From positions 483,983-547,982 of the forward strand of contig NZ_LT630337.1 in NCBI RefSeq assembly GCF_900117315.1: a stretch of DNA of 64,000 nt. The letters are read 5' to 3'. Shown here one piece after another: positions 46,032-55,953 of the stretch (positions within the stretch are counted from its first letter, which is position 1; each line of letters opens with the position of its first letter). The position numbers were made by a program, and so were the translations under genes. The stretch comes from Bacillus massilinigeriensis. GTDB lineage: Bacteria; Bacillota; Bacilli; Bacillales; Cytobacillaceae. The notes beneath the pieces were generated by a model. That model was not told where the DNA came from. It made no database searches and saw only the letters and a list, made by a program, of their open reading frames with translations.

Positions 46032-47621
46032 ATGAACAAGCGAAAAAGTATCTGGTTTCTGGCATTTGTCTTAATTTTGTCGATGGCGTTAGTTGGTTGT
46101 AATAAAGAAACTACCAGTGATAACAAAGACAAAGGTAGCTCAGGAGAAAAAGCAGGAGGTACACTTATCTTTGGTAGAGGTGGAGACTCCGTTTCACTTG
46201 ACCCTGCTAATGCAACTGATGGAGAATCTTTTAAAATCACAGATAATGTTTTTGAAACACTAGTAAACTTCGGTGTTGATAACACTGAAATCGAACCAGG
46301 ACTAGCTGAGAAGTATGAAGAGTCTAAAGATGGATTAGTACATACTTTCCATTTAAAAGAAGGTGTAAAGTTCCATGATGGAACTGACTTAAATGCAGAA
46401 GCTGTCGTATTCAACTTTAATCGTTGGAAAGCAGGTCCCGCAGAAGACTTCCCTTACTATATCTCTCAATTTGGAGACAATATTAAGGAAGTAAAGGCAG
46501 TTGATGAATATACAGTAGAAATTACCTTAAATCGTGTTGTAGCACCTCTCTATAAAAACTTAGCTATGTCAGCATTTGGAATTGCTAGCCCAGCTGCTAT
46601 TGAAAAATATGGTGATAAATTCAAAGAAAATCCTGTAGGTACTGGTCCATTTGTATTTAAAGAATGGAAACGTAATGAAAAAATTACCCTTGAAAAGAAC
46701 AAGGAATATTGGCAAGAAGGTCTTCCAAAACTTGATCAAGTTGTCTTCCAAACAATTCCTGATAACTCAGCCCGCTTAAATGCTCTTTCAGCTGGTGAAG
46801 TTGACTTAATTGATGGCGTAAACTTTAGTGATGTTGAATCAATCGAAGGTAATAAAGATCTTCAAATTTTCTATCGTCCATCTTTAAATGTTGGATATCT
46901 AGGATTAACGTCAACTCGTGGTCCATTAAAGGATAAGAAGGTACGTCAAGCATTAAACTATGCTGTTGACAAAAAAGCGATTATCGATGCGTTCTATGCT
47001 GGAGCTGCAGAACCTGCAAAGAACCCAATGCCTCCAACGATTGCTGGATATAATGATGCTATTCAGGATTATGCTTATGACCCTGAAAAAGCAAAAGCGC
47101 TTCTTAAAGAAGCAGGATATGATAACAGTCAAACATTAGAGCTATGGGCTATGCCTGTTCCAAGGGATTACATGCCTAATGGACAAAAGGTCGCTGAAGC
47201 TCTTCAAAAGAATTTCGCTGATGTTGGAGTTAAAACAAAAATTGTATCTTTTGAATGGGCAACATATCTAGATAAAGCTAGCAAAGGTGAAGCAGATATG
47301 TTCTTGCTTGGCTGGACTGGTGATAATGGAGATGCAGACAATTTCTTATATGCATTATTAGATGAAGACAGCATTGGAAGCAACAACTATTCATACTTTA
47401 AAAATGATGAAATGCACAAATTACTTATTGAAGCTCAATCAACTGTAGACCAAGCAAAACGTGAAGAACTTTATAAGAAAGCACAAGAAATTATTAAAGA
47501 AGAAGCTCCTTGGATTCCACTAGTTCACTCAACACCGGTTATTGCTGGTAAGAAATCAGTTACTGGTTATGTTCCACATCCAACTGGTACTGAAGCATTA
47601 TCAAATGTTGAATTGAAATAA
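46032..47621 (+). CDS. Peptide ABC transporter substrate-binding lipoprotein (SBP_bac_5)
   Basis: 529 residues. Lipobox LVGC with Cys23, low-complexity linker, then the family 5 fold: DSVSLDPANATDGESFKITD, FHLKEGVKFHDGTDLNAEAV, NPVGTGPFVFKEWKRNEKI and VRQALNYAVDKKAIID. It binds di- or oligopeptides outside the membrane; similar proteins also bind nickel or haem, which I cannot exclude. ATG at 46032 after GAAGGGGG. Confidence 0.9.
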   Translation: MNKRKSIWFLAFVLILSMALVGCNKETTSDNKDKGSSGEKAGGTLIFGRGGDSVSLDPANATDGESFKITDNVFETLVNFGVDNTEIEPGLAEKYEESKDGLVHTFHLKEGVKFHDGTDLNAEAVVFNFNRWKAGPAEDFPYYISQFGDNIKEVKAVDEYTVEITLNRVVAPLYKNLAMSAFGIASPAAIEKYGDKFKENPVGTGPFVFKEWKRNEKITLEKNKEYWQEGLPKLDQVVFQTIPDNSARLNALSAGEVDLIDGVNFSDVESIEGNKDLQIFYRPSLNVGYLGLTSTRGPLKDKKVRQALNYAVDKKAIIDAFYAGAAEPAKNPMPPTIAGYNDAIQDYAYDPEKAKALLKEAGYDNSQTLELWAMPVPRDYMPNGQKVAEALQKNFADVGVKTKIVSFEWATYLDKASKGEADMFLLGWTGDNGDADNFLYALLDEDSIGSNNYSYFKNDEMHKLLIEAQSTVDQAKREELYKKAQEIIKEEAPWIPLVHSTPVIAGKKSVTGYVPHPTGTEALSNVELK

Positions 47622-47630
47622 GGTTGTAAT

Positions 47631-47663
47631 GAAAGGGGAGTTCATCTATATGACTCCCTTTTC
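47631..47663 (+). promoter_or_regulatory. Intercistronic hairpin between binding-protein and permease genes
   Basis: GAAAGGGGAGT pairs with ACTCCCTTTTC across a 11-nt loop. With no strong T tract it looks like a leaky terminator or mRNA end protector, like the one in the liv operon. Confidence 0.6.
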
Positions 47664-47800
47664 ATATCCATAAAATATGGGAATCACTGTACTTTCTATA
47701 GAAAAAAAATGATAAACACTATATTTGGAGATTAAAATATTGAGAGATTTTTATTTAACTCTCAAACCGATACATCTCAATCAGGAAAAGAGGTGGAATA

Positions 47801-48805
47801 ATGTTTACCTATACTGTTAAGCGAATTTTTTCATTAGTCCCTGTTCTTTTAGGACTATCATTTGTTGTATTCCTTATGATTCGTGCCATTCCAGGTGACC
47901 CTGCTCAAGTAATCCTAGGGAAAGTGGCTACTCCAGAGGCGATAGTAGAATTAAATAAACAGCTAGGATTGGATCAGCCATGGTATGTTCAATATTTTCA
48001 TTATCTAGGCGATTTGCTTTCCGGAGACTTAGGGGAGTCACTTCGAACCAAAACCGCCATTAATGCTGAGATATGGCAATATCTTGCGGCAACTATGGAA
48101 CTTTCATTCGTTGCTATGTTAATCGCCATAATAGTTGGTGTAAATGCAGGAATAATCAGCGCGTGGTTTCAAAATTCATGGTTTGATTATATTGCTATGG
48201 TACTAGCTCTAATTGGTGTATCAATGCCTATCTTTTGGTTAGGTTTAATGGAGCAATGGGTATTTGCTATTAATCTAGATTGGTTACCAACCTCTGGTCG
48301 AGAGGATGTAAGGAATCCAATAACTGCTGTAACAAACTTTTACATAATTGACTCTCTAATACAGGGTGACATGAACCAGCTTTGGACAGTAATAAAACAC
48401 TTAGTTTTACCAAGCATTGCCCTTGCAACTATTCCAATGGCTATCATTGCTCGTATTACGCGTTCCACAATGTTAGAGGTGATGAAGTCTGATTATATCA
48501 GAACTGCAAGAGCAAAGGGTTTAAAAATGTTTTGGGTTGTATACAAGCATTCCCTAAAAAATGCCATCATTCCAGTATTAACTGTAATTGGTTTACAAAC
48601 AGGGTTACTTTTAGGTGGAGCAATTTTAACAGAGACTATCTTTAGTTGGCCTGGAATCGGACGTTATATTTACGATGCCATTGGTTTTAGAGATTATCCT
48701 GTTGTTCAGTCTGGAATACTCATAATTGCTTTTATTTTCGTCTTAATTAACCTTATAGTCGATTTACTATACGCATTTGTCGATCCGAGAATTAAATACC
48801 ATTAA
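47801..48805 (+). CDS. Peptide ABC transporter permease (DppB type)
   Basis: 334 residues, six helices, with the MFTYTVKRIFSLVPVLLGLS start, IRAIPGDPAQVILG, and the EAA loop YIRTARAKGLKMFWVVYKHS. ATG at 47801 after AGAGGTGG. Partner of the DppC-type subunit that follows. Confidence 0.92.
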   Translation: MFTYTVKRIFSLVPVLLGLSFVVFLMIRAIPGDPAQVILGKVATPEAIVELNKQLGLDQPWYVQYFHYLGDLLSGDLGESLRTKTAINAEIWQYLAATMELSFVAMLIAIIVGVNAGIISAWFQNSWFDYIAMVLALIGVSMPIFWLGLMEQWVFAINLDWLPTSGREDVRNPITAVTNFYIIDSLIQGDMNQLWTVIKHLVLPSIALATIPMAIIARITRSTMLEVMKSDYIRTARAKGLKMFWVVYKHSLKNAIIPVLTVIGLQTGLLLGGAILTETIFSWPGIGRYIYDAIGFRDYPVVQSGILIIAFIFVLINLIVDLLYAFVDPRIKYH

Positions 48806-48822
48806 GGAAGGGAGTGGAAAAT

Positions 48823-49725
48823 GTGGAGTTACAGGTTGAAAATAATAATGTGCAGCCACCAATACGCCCTTCCGATGAGAAAGCCGTTTCACCTTGGCTG
48901 GAAGGATGGAGAGGTTTTAAAAAGAATAAGCTAGCAATTATTGGTACAGGTATTGTCCTTTTCTTTATTTTACTTGCCATTTTTGCTCCTATTATTGCAC
49001 CATCAGGTATCAATGATCAAGAACTTTCTAACAAACTATTAGCTCCATCTAGTGAACATTGGTTTGGAACGGATGACTTTGGACGAGATATTTTTTCGAG
49101 AGTCGTATTTGGTGCAAGGATATCCCTTTGGGTAGGTTTTCTTTCCGTTTGTGGATCAATAGTTATCGGGTGCTTACTGGGGATTGTTGCTGGTTATTAT
49201 GGAAAATGGGTTGATATGATTATCTCAAGGATATTTGATATTATGCTTGCATTTCCTAGTATATTATTAGCAATCGCTATTGTTGCAGTATTAGGACCTT
49301 CTCTTAAAAATGCGCTTATTGCAATTGCAACGATAAATATACCGAATTTTGGGAGATTAATTCGTTCCCGTGTTTTAAGTGTAAAAGAAGAAGAATATAT
49401 TATGGCAGCAAAAGCAGTTGGAATGAGTAATACAAGGATATTATTATCTCATGTTCTTCCAAATAGTATGGCACCTATTATTGTTCAAGGTACTTTGGCT
49501 ATTGCTACTGCAATTATTGAAGCTGCGGCTCTAGGATTTTTGGGATTAGGGGCAGAAGCTCCAAACCCAGAATGGGGGAAGATGCTTTCAGATGCAAAAA
49601 CCTTCTTAATACAAGCTCCATGGACGATGATTTTTCCAGGGCTAGCAATTATGTTAACGGTATTAGGATTTAACCTTATGGGTGATGGATTAAGAGATGC
49701 ACTTGATCCAAAAATGAAAAACTAA
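48823..49725 (+). CDS. Peptide ABC transporter permease (DppC type)
   Basis: 300 residues, six helices. N-terminal cytoplasmic segment with WLEGWRGFKKNKLAIIGTG, then FGTDDFGRDIFSRVVFGAR and the EAA loop EYIMAAKAVGMSNTRILLSH. GTG at 48823 has GGAG 8 nt upstream; a GTG three codons earlier is also possible. Last gene of the operon; terminator follows. Confidence 0.9.
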   Translation: MELQVENNNVQPPIRPSDEKAVSPWLEGWRGFKKNKLAIIGTGIVLFFILLAIFAPIIAPSGINDQELSNKLLAPSSEHWFGTDDFGRDIFSRVVFGARISLWVGFLSVCGSIVIGCLLGIVAGYYGKWVDMIISRIFDIMLAFPSILLAIAIVAVLGPSLKNALIAIATINIPNFGRLIRSRVLSVKEEEYIMAAKAVGMSNTRILLSHVLPNSMAPIIVQGTLAIATAIIEAAALGFLGLGAEAPNPEWGKMLSDAKTFLIQAPWTMIFPGLAIMLTVLGFNLMGDGLRDALDPKMKN

Positions 49726-49728
49726 CCA

Positions 49729-49757
49729 AAAAGCAGCTGATATACAGCTGCTTTTTT
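49729..49757 (+). terminator. Terminator of the peptide transporter operon
   Basis: AAAAGCAGCTG and CAGCTGCTTTT form an 11-bp stem around ATATA, with further T. Confidence 0.88.
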
Positions 49758-49791
49758 ATCTTCAAACTAACTTTCATTTCTATTTGTTAGT

Positions 49792-50865
49792 TTACTCTAA
49801 TCTCTCTTCCTCTATCGTTAGTTCATTTTCATCCTGATGATAAGAATGAAAGCTTGTGACTAACATGTCTAGATGCTCTAGGTTCTCATCATAATCAATG
49901 ATTGCGGAAATCAATTGCATTGAGTGAAATAAGGATAATTCGTCTAATTCATTATGTTTATCTAAAATTAGATGAAAGAGTTCCTTGCGGTTTAAACAGT
50001 GATTTCCATCTTCTAAAACTGGTTGGGATTTAATTTTCCCAATAAATTTAAGCATGATCTGCTCATGATGATGGAGCAAGCAGTCGAGCCCTTCTTGCAC
50101 ACTTTGAAAAAAGTCACTTGGTAGTTGAACGAACTCATTTTCATACCTATGCAGCTTTTTTAACGCATCCAGAGCTCGTTTATTTGTGTTAATCATTTGA
50201 CGATATATCACTAGTTTTCTTGACTTCACCAAATCATTCTTTTTAAAGTAATTTCGCTCTTCCTTGTATAATAAGTAAAGATGATTTAATTTTATAATCT
50301 GGTCTTTAAGCTTTTCAATATCATTTTTTAATAGGTTATGATTGGCTGTATGTCTTGATGTTAATCGAATCCATTTAATTATCTCAACTGTCACATCAGA
50401 AATTCGATAGTATAACTTATTTTCATATTTTGGAGGTAGGAAAACCAAATTAACAATAAATGCTGATAAAATGCCTAACAAAATGGTTGAAAAACGTATA
50501 ATTGCAAATTGGATAAAGGTATCGCCTGGGGTTTCCATAATTACTATTAAAGTGACGAGTGATAATGAGATGGTGTTTTCAATTTTTAGTCTTAAATTTA
50601 TTGTAATGACAATAATGGCTGCAAGACCTATAAAAAAAATATGGTTTCCAAACGCCAATACAAATAGCACAGCGGTAATGGCTCCGATTAAGTTCCCTTG
50701 AATTTGTTCAATGATGGATAAATAGGAACGGTAAATTGTCGGTTGGATTGCAAATATAGCAGCAATCCCAGCAAAAACAGGTGATGGAAGATGGAGAAGA
50801 TTCGCTAATAAAAGAGCCAAAACAATTGCGATTCCCGTTTTCAGAATGCGGGCACCGAGCTTCAT
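49792..50865 (-). CDS. ygaE: YgaE, FUSC/aromatic acid exporter-like membrane protein
   Basis: 357 residues. Four to five N-terminal helices with MKLGARILKTGIAIVLALLL and FAGIAAIFAIQPTIYRSYL, the DUF939/ArAE_1 signature; a helical, charged cytoplasmic C-terminus (160-357). Substrate unknown. The neighbourhood (ygaD ... ygaE ... gsaB) follows B. subtilis, with the peptide operon inserted on one side and the glutamate synthase gene on the other. Confidence 0.85.
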   Translation of the reverse strand: MKLGARILKTGIAIVLALLLANLLHLPSPVFAGIAAIFAIQPTIYRSYLSIIEQIQGNLIGAITAVLFVLAFGNHIFFIGLAAIIVITINLRLKIENTISLSLVTLIVIMETPGDTFIQFAIIRFSTILLGILSAFIVNLVFLPPKYENKLYYRISDVTVEIIKWIRLTSRHTANHNLLKNDIEKLKDQIIKLNHLYLLYKEERNYFKKNDLVKSRKLVIYRQMINTNKRALDALKKLHRYENEFVQLPSDFFQSVQEGLDCLLHHHEQIMLKFIGKIKSQPVLEDGNHCLNRKELFHLILDKHNELDELSLFHSMQLISAIIDYDENLEHLDMLVTSFHSYHQDENELTIEEERLE

Positions 50866-51021
50866 AGTATAATTCCTTTCTTTATAACCTTTTTATGTAA
50901 AATAACAATAATAAAGGGATTTTTTATATGTAGTATTTTCCTTATCATTATTTATTATGAAATTGCTAAACAATAAAGTACTATACATGCATTATAGCGG
51001 AAGTTCAAGAGGAAAAATAAG

Positions 51022-51066
51022 AAAAAAAGTGACAATAGGCGCCCAATTTTGAGGGCGCCTATCACA
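51022..51066 (-). terminator. Terminator of the glutamate synthase gene
   Basis: ATAGGCGCCC (51035-51044) and GGGCGCCTAT (51053-51062) give a G+C-rich stem; on the minus strand it is followed by TGTCAC and seven T. Confidence 0.85.
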
Positions 51067-51096
51067 TTAGTCATTCTAATTTTAAAGAATATTATA

Positions 51097-54000
51097 TCAT
51101 TCAGTAGATACTGATGGGTCAGCCTGCTCTTTAACAGGAGATACCTGTAAAAAATGCTGTTGAGGATTCTGAATTAATTTTTCCAGTTCTACTACTTCCT
51201 CCTTTTGACCTTGGTTAGAAAGTAATTCTACATATTTACAAAGTAGTTCTTTGATATCATTTTGTCCTTTTTCATCAATGGAAGACAAGGTTACTTTTGC
51301 ACCTTTAGCAATTCTTCGCTGAAGGGCATCCCTTGTTAAGCCTAATTCTGGTTGCTGTCGAAGATACACTACTCCTCCAGTCATCCCTGCACAAATCCAT
51401 GGACCTGGATCACCAAGAACTAGCCCTCTTCCGTTTGTCATATATTCAAAAGCAAACCCTTTAATATTTGCCCTTGAACCAATATTTCCATGCTCATTTT
51501 CCGGAATTGGTTGTGTAACTTGACCTCCAATGATGATATCTGCACCTGAGAGTCTAATTCCTGCACGAGCATCAGCATTTCCTTGTACTACAAGAAGACC
51601 AGCTTGTGCACCGTATCCAAACCCCTTCCCAACAGAGCCATTATAGTATTTCCCATCTTTACCTTTTGACTTAAGAATGGAAATTTGTCCCCCAAAGGAG
51701 GTTTTTCCTGTTCCATCCTGTGCTCCACCATTTACCTCAATGTTAATACCTGAAGTGTTATAAGCTCCTAGACCGTTACCTGGAATGGAGCCCTTTATAT
51801 ACTTCAAGTTTACAGGAGCTAGTTTCTTATAGGAGCCATCAAGTCTTCCTCTTACGCGGTGACAAGAGACCCTGCTACCCAATACCCTTTGTTCAGAAGT
51901 AACACTTTGATATTCCCGTGAATGATGTAATTCCTCGACGCTAGCATCAATGTATTCAGCGCCCACTGCAACCTGTAACTGCGATGCAGATGTAGGGGCA
52001 GAGTTTTGTGAATTCATTTGGCTAATATCCAATGTCTTTAATAAATATGTCAAATCTACTTGGTCCATACCTTTCGTTTGTTCAAGAAGATCAGAACGAC
52101 CTACTGCTGCTTGTAAATTGTTTACTCCAATAGAAGCGGCTAAAGCTTTTAATTCATTCCCAAATGCAGTAAATAAGTTAACGACACCCTGAACGGCCTT
52201 ATCAAATTGTCTTGGGACAAAACGCCTTAAACCATGTTCCTTCGCTTGTGCCTCTGATTCAATTTGAGTGGCAATTCCTACATGGCAAGTGTCTAAATGA
52301 CAACCACGACATGTTGTACATCCAATTGAAAGCATCGCGAGTGTACCAAAACCAATACGATTAGCTCCGAGCAACATTACCTTAAATGCATCTGAAGCAC
52401 TTTTAATTCCTCCATCTGCCCAGATTTCGACCTGGTCTCTTATTCCAGCTTCTAGTAGAGCATTATGTGCAGCTTTTACTCCAATTTCAACAGGGAGTCC
52501 AACATATTGTAATGCATGAATTCTTGCAGCTCCAGTACCACCGTCAAAACCACTTATTGTTACAATATCTGCTCCAGCTTTAGCAATTCCAACCGCAATT
52601 GTACCAATGTTTGGAACAACAGGGACTTTAACTGAAACCTTCGCTTTATCGTTAGCGGTTTTCAATTCTTGTACCATTTGTGCGAGATCTTCAATTGAAT
52701 AGATATCATGATTGTTTGAAGGTGAAATTAAATCAGAACCTACAGTAGCGTTTCTAGCTTCGGCTATTTTTGCCGTTACCTTAGATCCCGGTAAGTGACC
52801 ACCTTCACCAGGCTTTGCTCCTTGACCAATTTTTATTTCTAAAAGGTTTGATGAATTTAATAATTCTGCATTAACTCCGAATCTTCCAGAAGCGATTTGC
52901 TGACCGCGAGTTTTCGGATATTTTCCGAGCATGTCTTTGATTTCTCCTCCTTCACCATTCAGACTCACCATATTTAATCGATTGGCACCCTCTGCATATG
53001 CTCTAAAGGCAATCTCATTTTGAGAGCCGAAGGACATGGATGAAATAACAAATGGTAGGTCATGTTCACCAACTCTTATGTTTACATCCTGTGGTGAAAG
53101 GGAGGATTGAGTCTTTTTAAATTCAGTTAAATGACGAATTGTCGTTGGATTTTGTTGTTCCTGTTCACTAATTTTTTCTCGGTATACGCCATAGTCACCC
53201 GTTGAAGCAACTTCTCCAATAGCCTTCCAAATACGAGGGAATAAATGGAAGGTTTTTCCTACCCTCTCGTTTTCATTTTGATAGTCTTTGGATCTTTCAA
53301 TGGCATCTTCTTTCATTGCATCAAAGTTGTAAGATAAGTTTTGCGAACCAAAGAAGTTTACAATATTAAGGATATCAACAATTTCATCATTCAATCCAAT
53401 GGAAGAGAATAGTCTTCCATAGCCGCGTAATTCATGAATTCCAATAGTAGAGATTACTTTTTCTAAGCCCTTAATGAGGGCCGAATAAAGATTGATTATT
53501 GGCTTTGTCGTTTCATCAGATACAGTCATAAACATGTAGTATGGACTAATTAAATCTGCACCAAGTCCGAAAGCAACCATTATGTCGTGCAGCGAACGAA
53601 TCGCAGCTGATCGTAAAAGTAGTGAACAACTTCTTCTAACCTCTGCCTTAACAAGTGTCTGGTCAATAACAGAGATGACCAGATGAGGGTCAAGCCAGAA
53701 AGAATCATTTTGATGTGCTTTTGCATCATCAATAACAAGTAGAGTTTTTCCTTGTTGGGCTGCTTGTAATGCTTCATTGCAAATTCGGTCAAGAGCTTCT
53801 TTGACAGTTTCTTCTTTGTTAAATGTTGCAGAAATATAGGTTAATTGGTTTTCTTGCTGAAATATATCAATCACCTGATCAAAACTAGGTTGTGCAATAA
53901 CTGTTGAACAATCGAGTCCAATTTTTCCTTCAATCAGGAGTGGAGAGTTTAATTCTATAACCCTACTAAGCTTTGCATTTTCAAATAGAGATGGTCTTGC

Positions 54001-55596
54001 TCCAATAACTGTTCTAGTAGAGAAGTGTTCTGTTTCTCTATCACGGTCAATTGCAGGGTTAGTTACGACTGCAACACTCTCTTTAATAAAATCTCCAATA
54101 TTTCTACGTTCTGGATTCAATGCTGCAAGTGGGGAATCATGACCAAGCGAACGGATTGGTTCAACCCCTTTTTCAGCCATTTGCTCAAGGAGTAGAATAT
54201 GATCCTTTTCCCATCCAAAAGCTTTATATTGTCCATTATGAATTTTCATTGGGAAATGCATTGAAATAGTTTTTGAAAAAGGAGGTGGAGATAATCTTTT
54301 TCTAGCATTATTTAAGTCGATTTTTTTTGAGAATCTATTATAGACTTGTTGTTGGTAGTTATTTTGGAAATAAACTTCTAATGTATCCTCGTTCCATTTT
54401 AATCCTACTTTTTCGCCAGGTGCCAAAGGTTTAGGATCACTTACATACTCACTATTTGGTAGTATACCGGGTTCAGATGAGAATAAATAGGAGGTTTCAG
54501 TTTCAAGCATCCAAAGTGGTCGTAATCCAAGTGCATCTACACTAAAGACCGCTTCGTCGGCAAAACGAGAAATGATTCCAGCAGGCCCTTGAGCAAAATG
54601 CCCCCATGCTTCTCTAATATAGGTATATAAATCTTGAAGGTGAGTTGGATAGGCTTTAATTTCATTAATAATTGGTGGAAATAATATATCTAGAGCCTCA
54701 AAAAGCGAGAATCCATGACGACAAATTAGTGTTTCAATTGTTCTACTTAAATCTTGGGAATCGCTTCCATTTTTTACGAGTGGAACTCCAATCATTTTTG
54801 CTTCATCACGGAGTTTTGAAATGGTGTTTATTTCTCCATTATGGCCAAGGATACTAAATGGTTGAACTCGGAAGAAACTTGATAAAGTGTTTGTAGAATA
54901 ACGGTTATGACCTAATGTCATGGTAGAAGCAGCTAATGGATTAGCTAAATCGTGGTAGTATTTTGGCAAGATGTCACCAGCGCCCATTACTTTATAAATG
55001 GCATGGTGTTGACTAAGAGATGCGACATGGACTTGTTCATTTTGTTCTAAATCGACGATGACTTCAAATAATTTTTTTGATAAAGCTTTTCCTGAAAGAT
55101 TGGAAATGCAGGCGAATTGCCAGAAGACTGGATTTTCTTGTATGGCAATTGGTCCAAGAGCGGAGGAATCAGTAACATCATCTGTTTCAAAGATTAGTTC
55201 TAATTGGTGATGGTTAATCTTTTCTAGTAACTCTTGTTTAATAGATTCTGGATCTTTAGATCTTTGGATAAAAACATGTCCAACCAGAAAGCCATCCTGA
55301 TTAACGACATCTGGATTATGGCCGGCATTTGATAGTTTTTCCTTCCATAATTCTCTAGGAATGTCAATATGAATACCAACACCATCACCTTCACCGTTAA
55401 TAAAACCAGCACGATGATTCATTGTTACAAGAGCATTAATGCAATTAAAGATATTATCCCTTGATGGAACTTTTTTCTTTTCCATACATGAAACAATTCC
55501 GCAAGCATCATGCTCCATTTGGTAAAATTCTTGAAATAAAGATGGACTCCATTGCTGTGTCATAAGTTCGGCATTTTTTGAGGGATATGCTCTCAA
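51097..55596 (-). CDS. Glutamate synthase large subunit, without an adjacent small subunit
   Basis: 1499 residues, full length for the class. N-terminal class II glutaminase with the nucleophile Cys32 in MEHDACGIVS after a 31-residue propeptide, central domain, FMN-binding synthase domain (KPGEGGHLPGSKVTAKIAEA, GFDGGTGAA), the [3Fe-4S] motif C-x5-C-x4-C in CTTCRGCHLDTC, and a C-terminal GXGXG beta-helix (PGNGLGAYNTSGINIEVNGG). It makes two glutamates from glutamine and 2-oxoglutarate. No NAD(P)H-binding GltD gene is next to it, so electrons come either from a distant GltD or from ferredoxin. TTG at 55596 has GGAGGTG at 8 nt. A B. cereus relative beside gsaB, as I recall, suggests this placement is shared. 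Confidence 0.9.
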   Translation of the reverse strand: MRAYPSKNAELMTQQWSPSLFQEFYQMEHDACGIVSCMEKKKVPSRDNIFNCINALVTMNHRAGFINGEGDGVGIHIDIPRELWKEKLSNAGHNPDVVNQDGFLVGHVFIQRSKDPESIKQELLEKINHHQLELIFETDDVTDSSALGPIAIQENPVFWQFACISNLSGKALSKKLFEVIVDLEQNEQVHVASLSQHHAIYKVMGAGDILPKYYHDLANPLAASTMTLGHNRYSTNTLSSFFRVQPFSILGHNGEINTISKLRDEAKMIGVPLVKNGSDSQDLSRTIETLICRHGFSLFEALDILFPPIINEIKAYPTHLQDLYTYIREAWGHFAQGPAGIISRFADEAVFSVDALGLRPLWMLETETSYLFSSEPGILPNSEYVSDPKPLAPGEKVGLKWNEDTLEVYFQNNYQQQVYNRFSKKIDLNNARKRLSPPPFSKTISMHFPMKIHNGQYKAFGWEKDHILLLEQMAEKGVEPIRSLGHDSPLAALNPERRNIGDFIKESVAVVTNPAIDRDRETEHFSTRTVIGARPSLFENAKLSRVIELNSPLLIEGKIGLDCSTVIAQPSFDQVIDIFQQENQLTYISATFNKEETVKEALDRICNEALQAAQQGKTLLVIDDAKAHQNDSFWLDPHLVISVIDQTLVKAEVRRSCSLLLRSAAIRSLHDIMVAFGLGADLISPYYMFMTVSDETTKPIINLYSALIKGLEKVISTIGIHELRGYGRLFSSIGLNDEIVDILNIVNFFGSQNLSYNFDAMKEDAIERSKDYQNENERVGKTFHLFPRIWKAIGEVASTGDYGVYREKISEQEQQNPTTIRHLTEFKKTQSSLSPQDVNIRVGEHDLPFVISSMSFGSQNEIAFRAYAEGANRLNMVSLNGEGGEIKDMLGKYPKTRGQQIASGRFGVNAELLNSSNLLEIKIGQGAKPGEGGHLPGSKVTAKIAEARNATVGSDLISPSNNHDIYSIEDLAQMVQELKTANDKAKVSVKVPVVPNIGTIAVGIAKAGADIVTISGFDGGTGAARIHALQYVGLPVEIGVKAAHNALLEAGIRDQVEIWADGGIKSASDAFKVMLLGANRIGFGTLAMLSIGCTTCRGCHLDTCHVGIATQIESEAQAKEHGLRRFVPRQFDKAVQGVVNLFTAFGNELKALAASIGVNNLQAAVGRSDLLEQTKGMDQVDLTYLLKTLDISQMNSQNSAPTSASQLQVAVGAEYIDASVEELHHSREYQSVTSEQRVLGSRVSCHRVRGRLDGSYKKLAPVNLKYIKGSIPGNGLGAYNTSGINIEVNGGAQDGTGKTSFGGQISILKSKGKDGKYYNGSVGKGFGYGAQAGLLVVQGNADARAGIRLSGADIIIGGQVTQPIPENEHGNIGSRANIKGFAFEYMTNGRGLVLGDPGPWICAGMTGGVVYLRQQPELGLTRDALQRRIAKGAKVTLSSIDEKGQNDIKELLCKYVELLSNQGQKEEVVELEKLIQNPQQHFLQVSPVKEQADPSVSTE

Positions 55597-55877
55597 ATGC
55601 CGTTCACCTCCTAAAACTTATTATTTATAAAAAGAATAGTGGATAACAAATGTTAAAAAGCAACTTTTATTGAAAAAAAAAAAAATAACTCGATTATGTT
55701 AAAAGTTTCGAGCAATTTTTTGAATAAAATCAAAATTTTGAAATGTTTTTCAATAAAATAACAAGAAATTGTATACATATAATATCATAAGAATTTTCAG
55801 AAATCAATAAAATATACACTAGAGGATGAATGTAAAAAAAAATAATAATGTTACAGAAATGTGTCGAAACCTTGATA

Positions 55878-55891
55878 TGAAAGCGTTAACA
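55878..55891. promoter_or_regulatory. Catabolite-responsive element (CcpA operator)
   Basis: TGAAAGCGTTAACA is a full match to the cre consensus TGWNANCGNTNWCA. It lies 282 bp upstream of the glutamate synthase start and 63 bp from the gsaB stop. The first gene is the likelier target. Confidence 0.55.
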
Positions 55892-55908
55892 TTTAATTCT
55901 TCATATAA

Positions 55909-55937
55909 ACAAAGAAGGGGGAGACCCTTCTTTATTG
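55909..55937 (-). terminator. Terminator of gsaB
   Basis: AAAGAAGGG and CCCTTCTTT (55911-55933) form the stem; T-rich flank (TGTTTAT) on the minus strand. Confidence 0.75.
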
Positions 55938-55953
55938 TGGAAAAGTTGTATAT

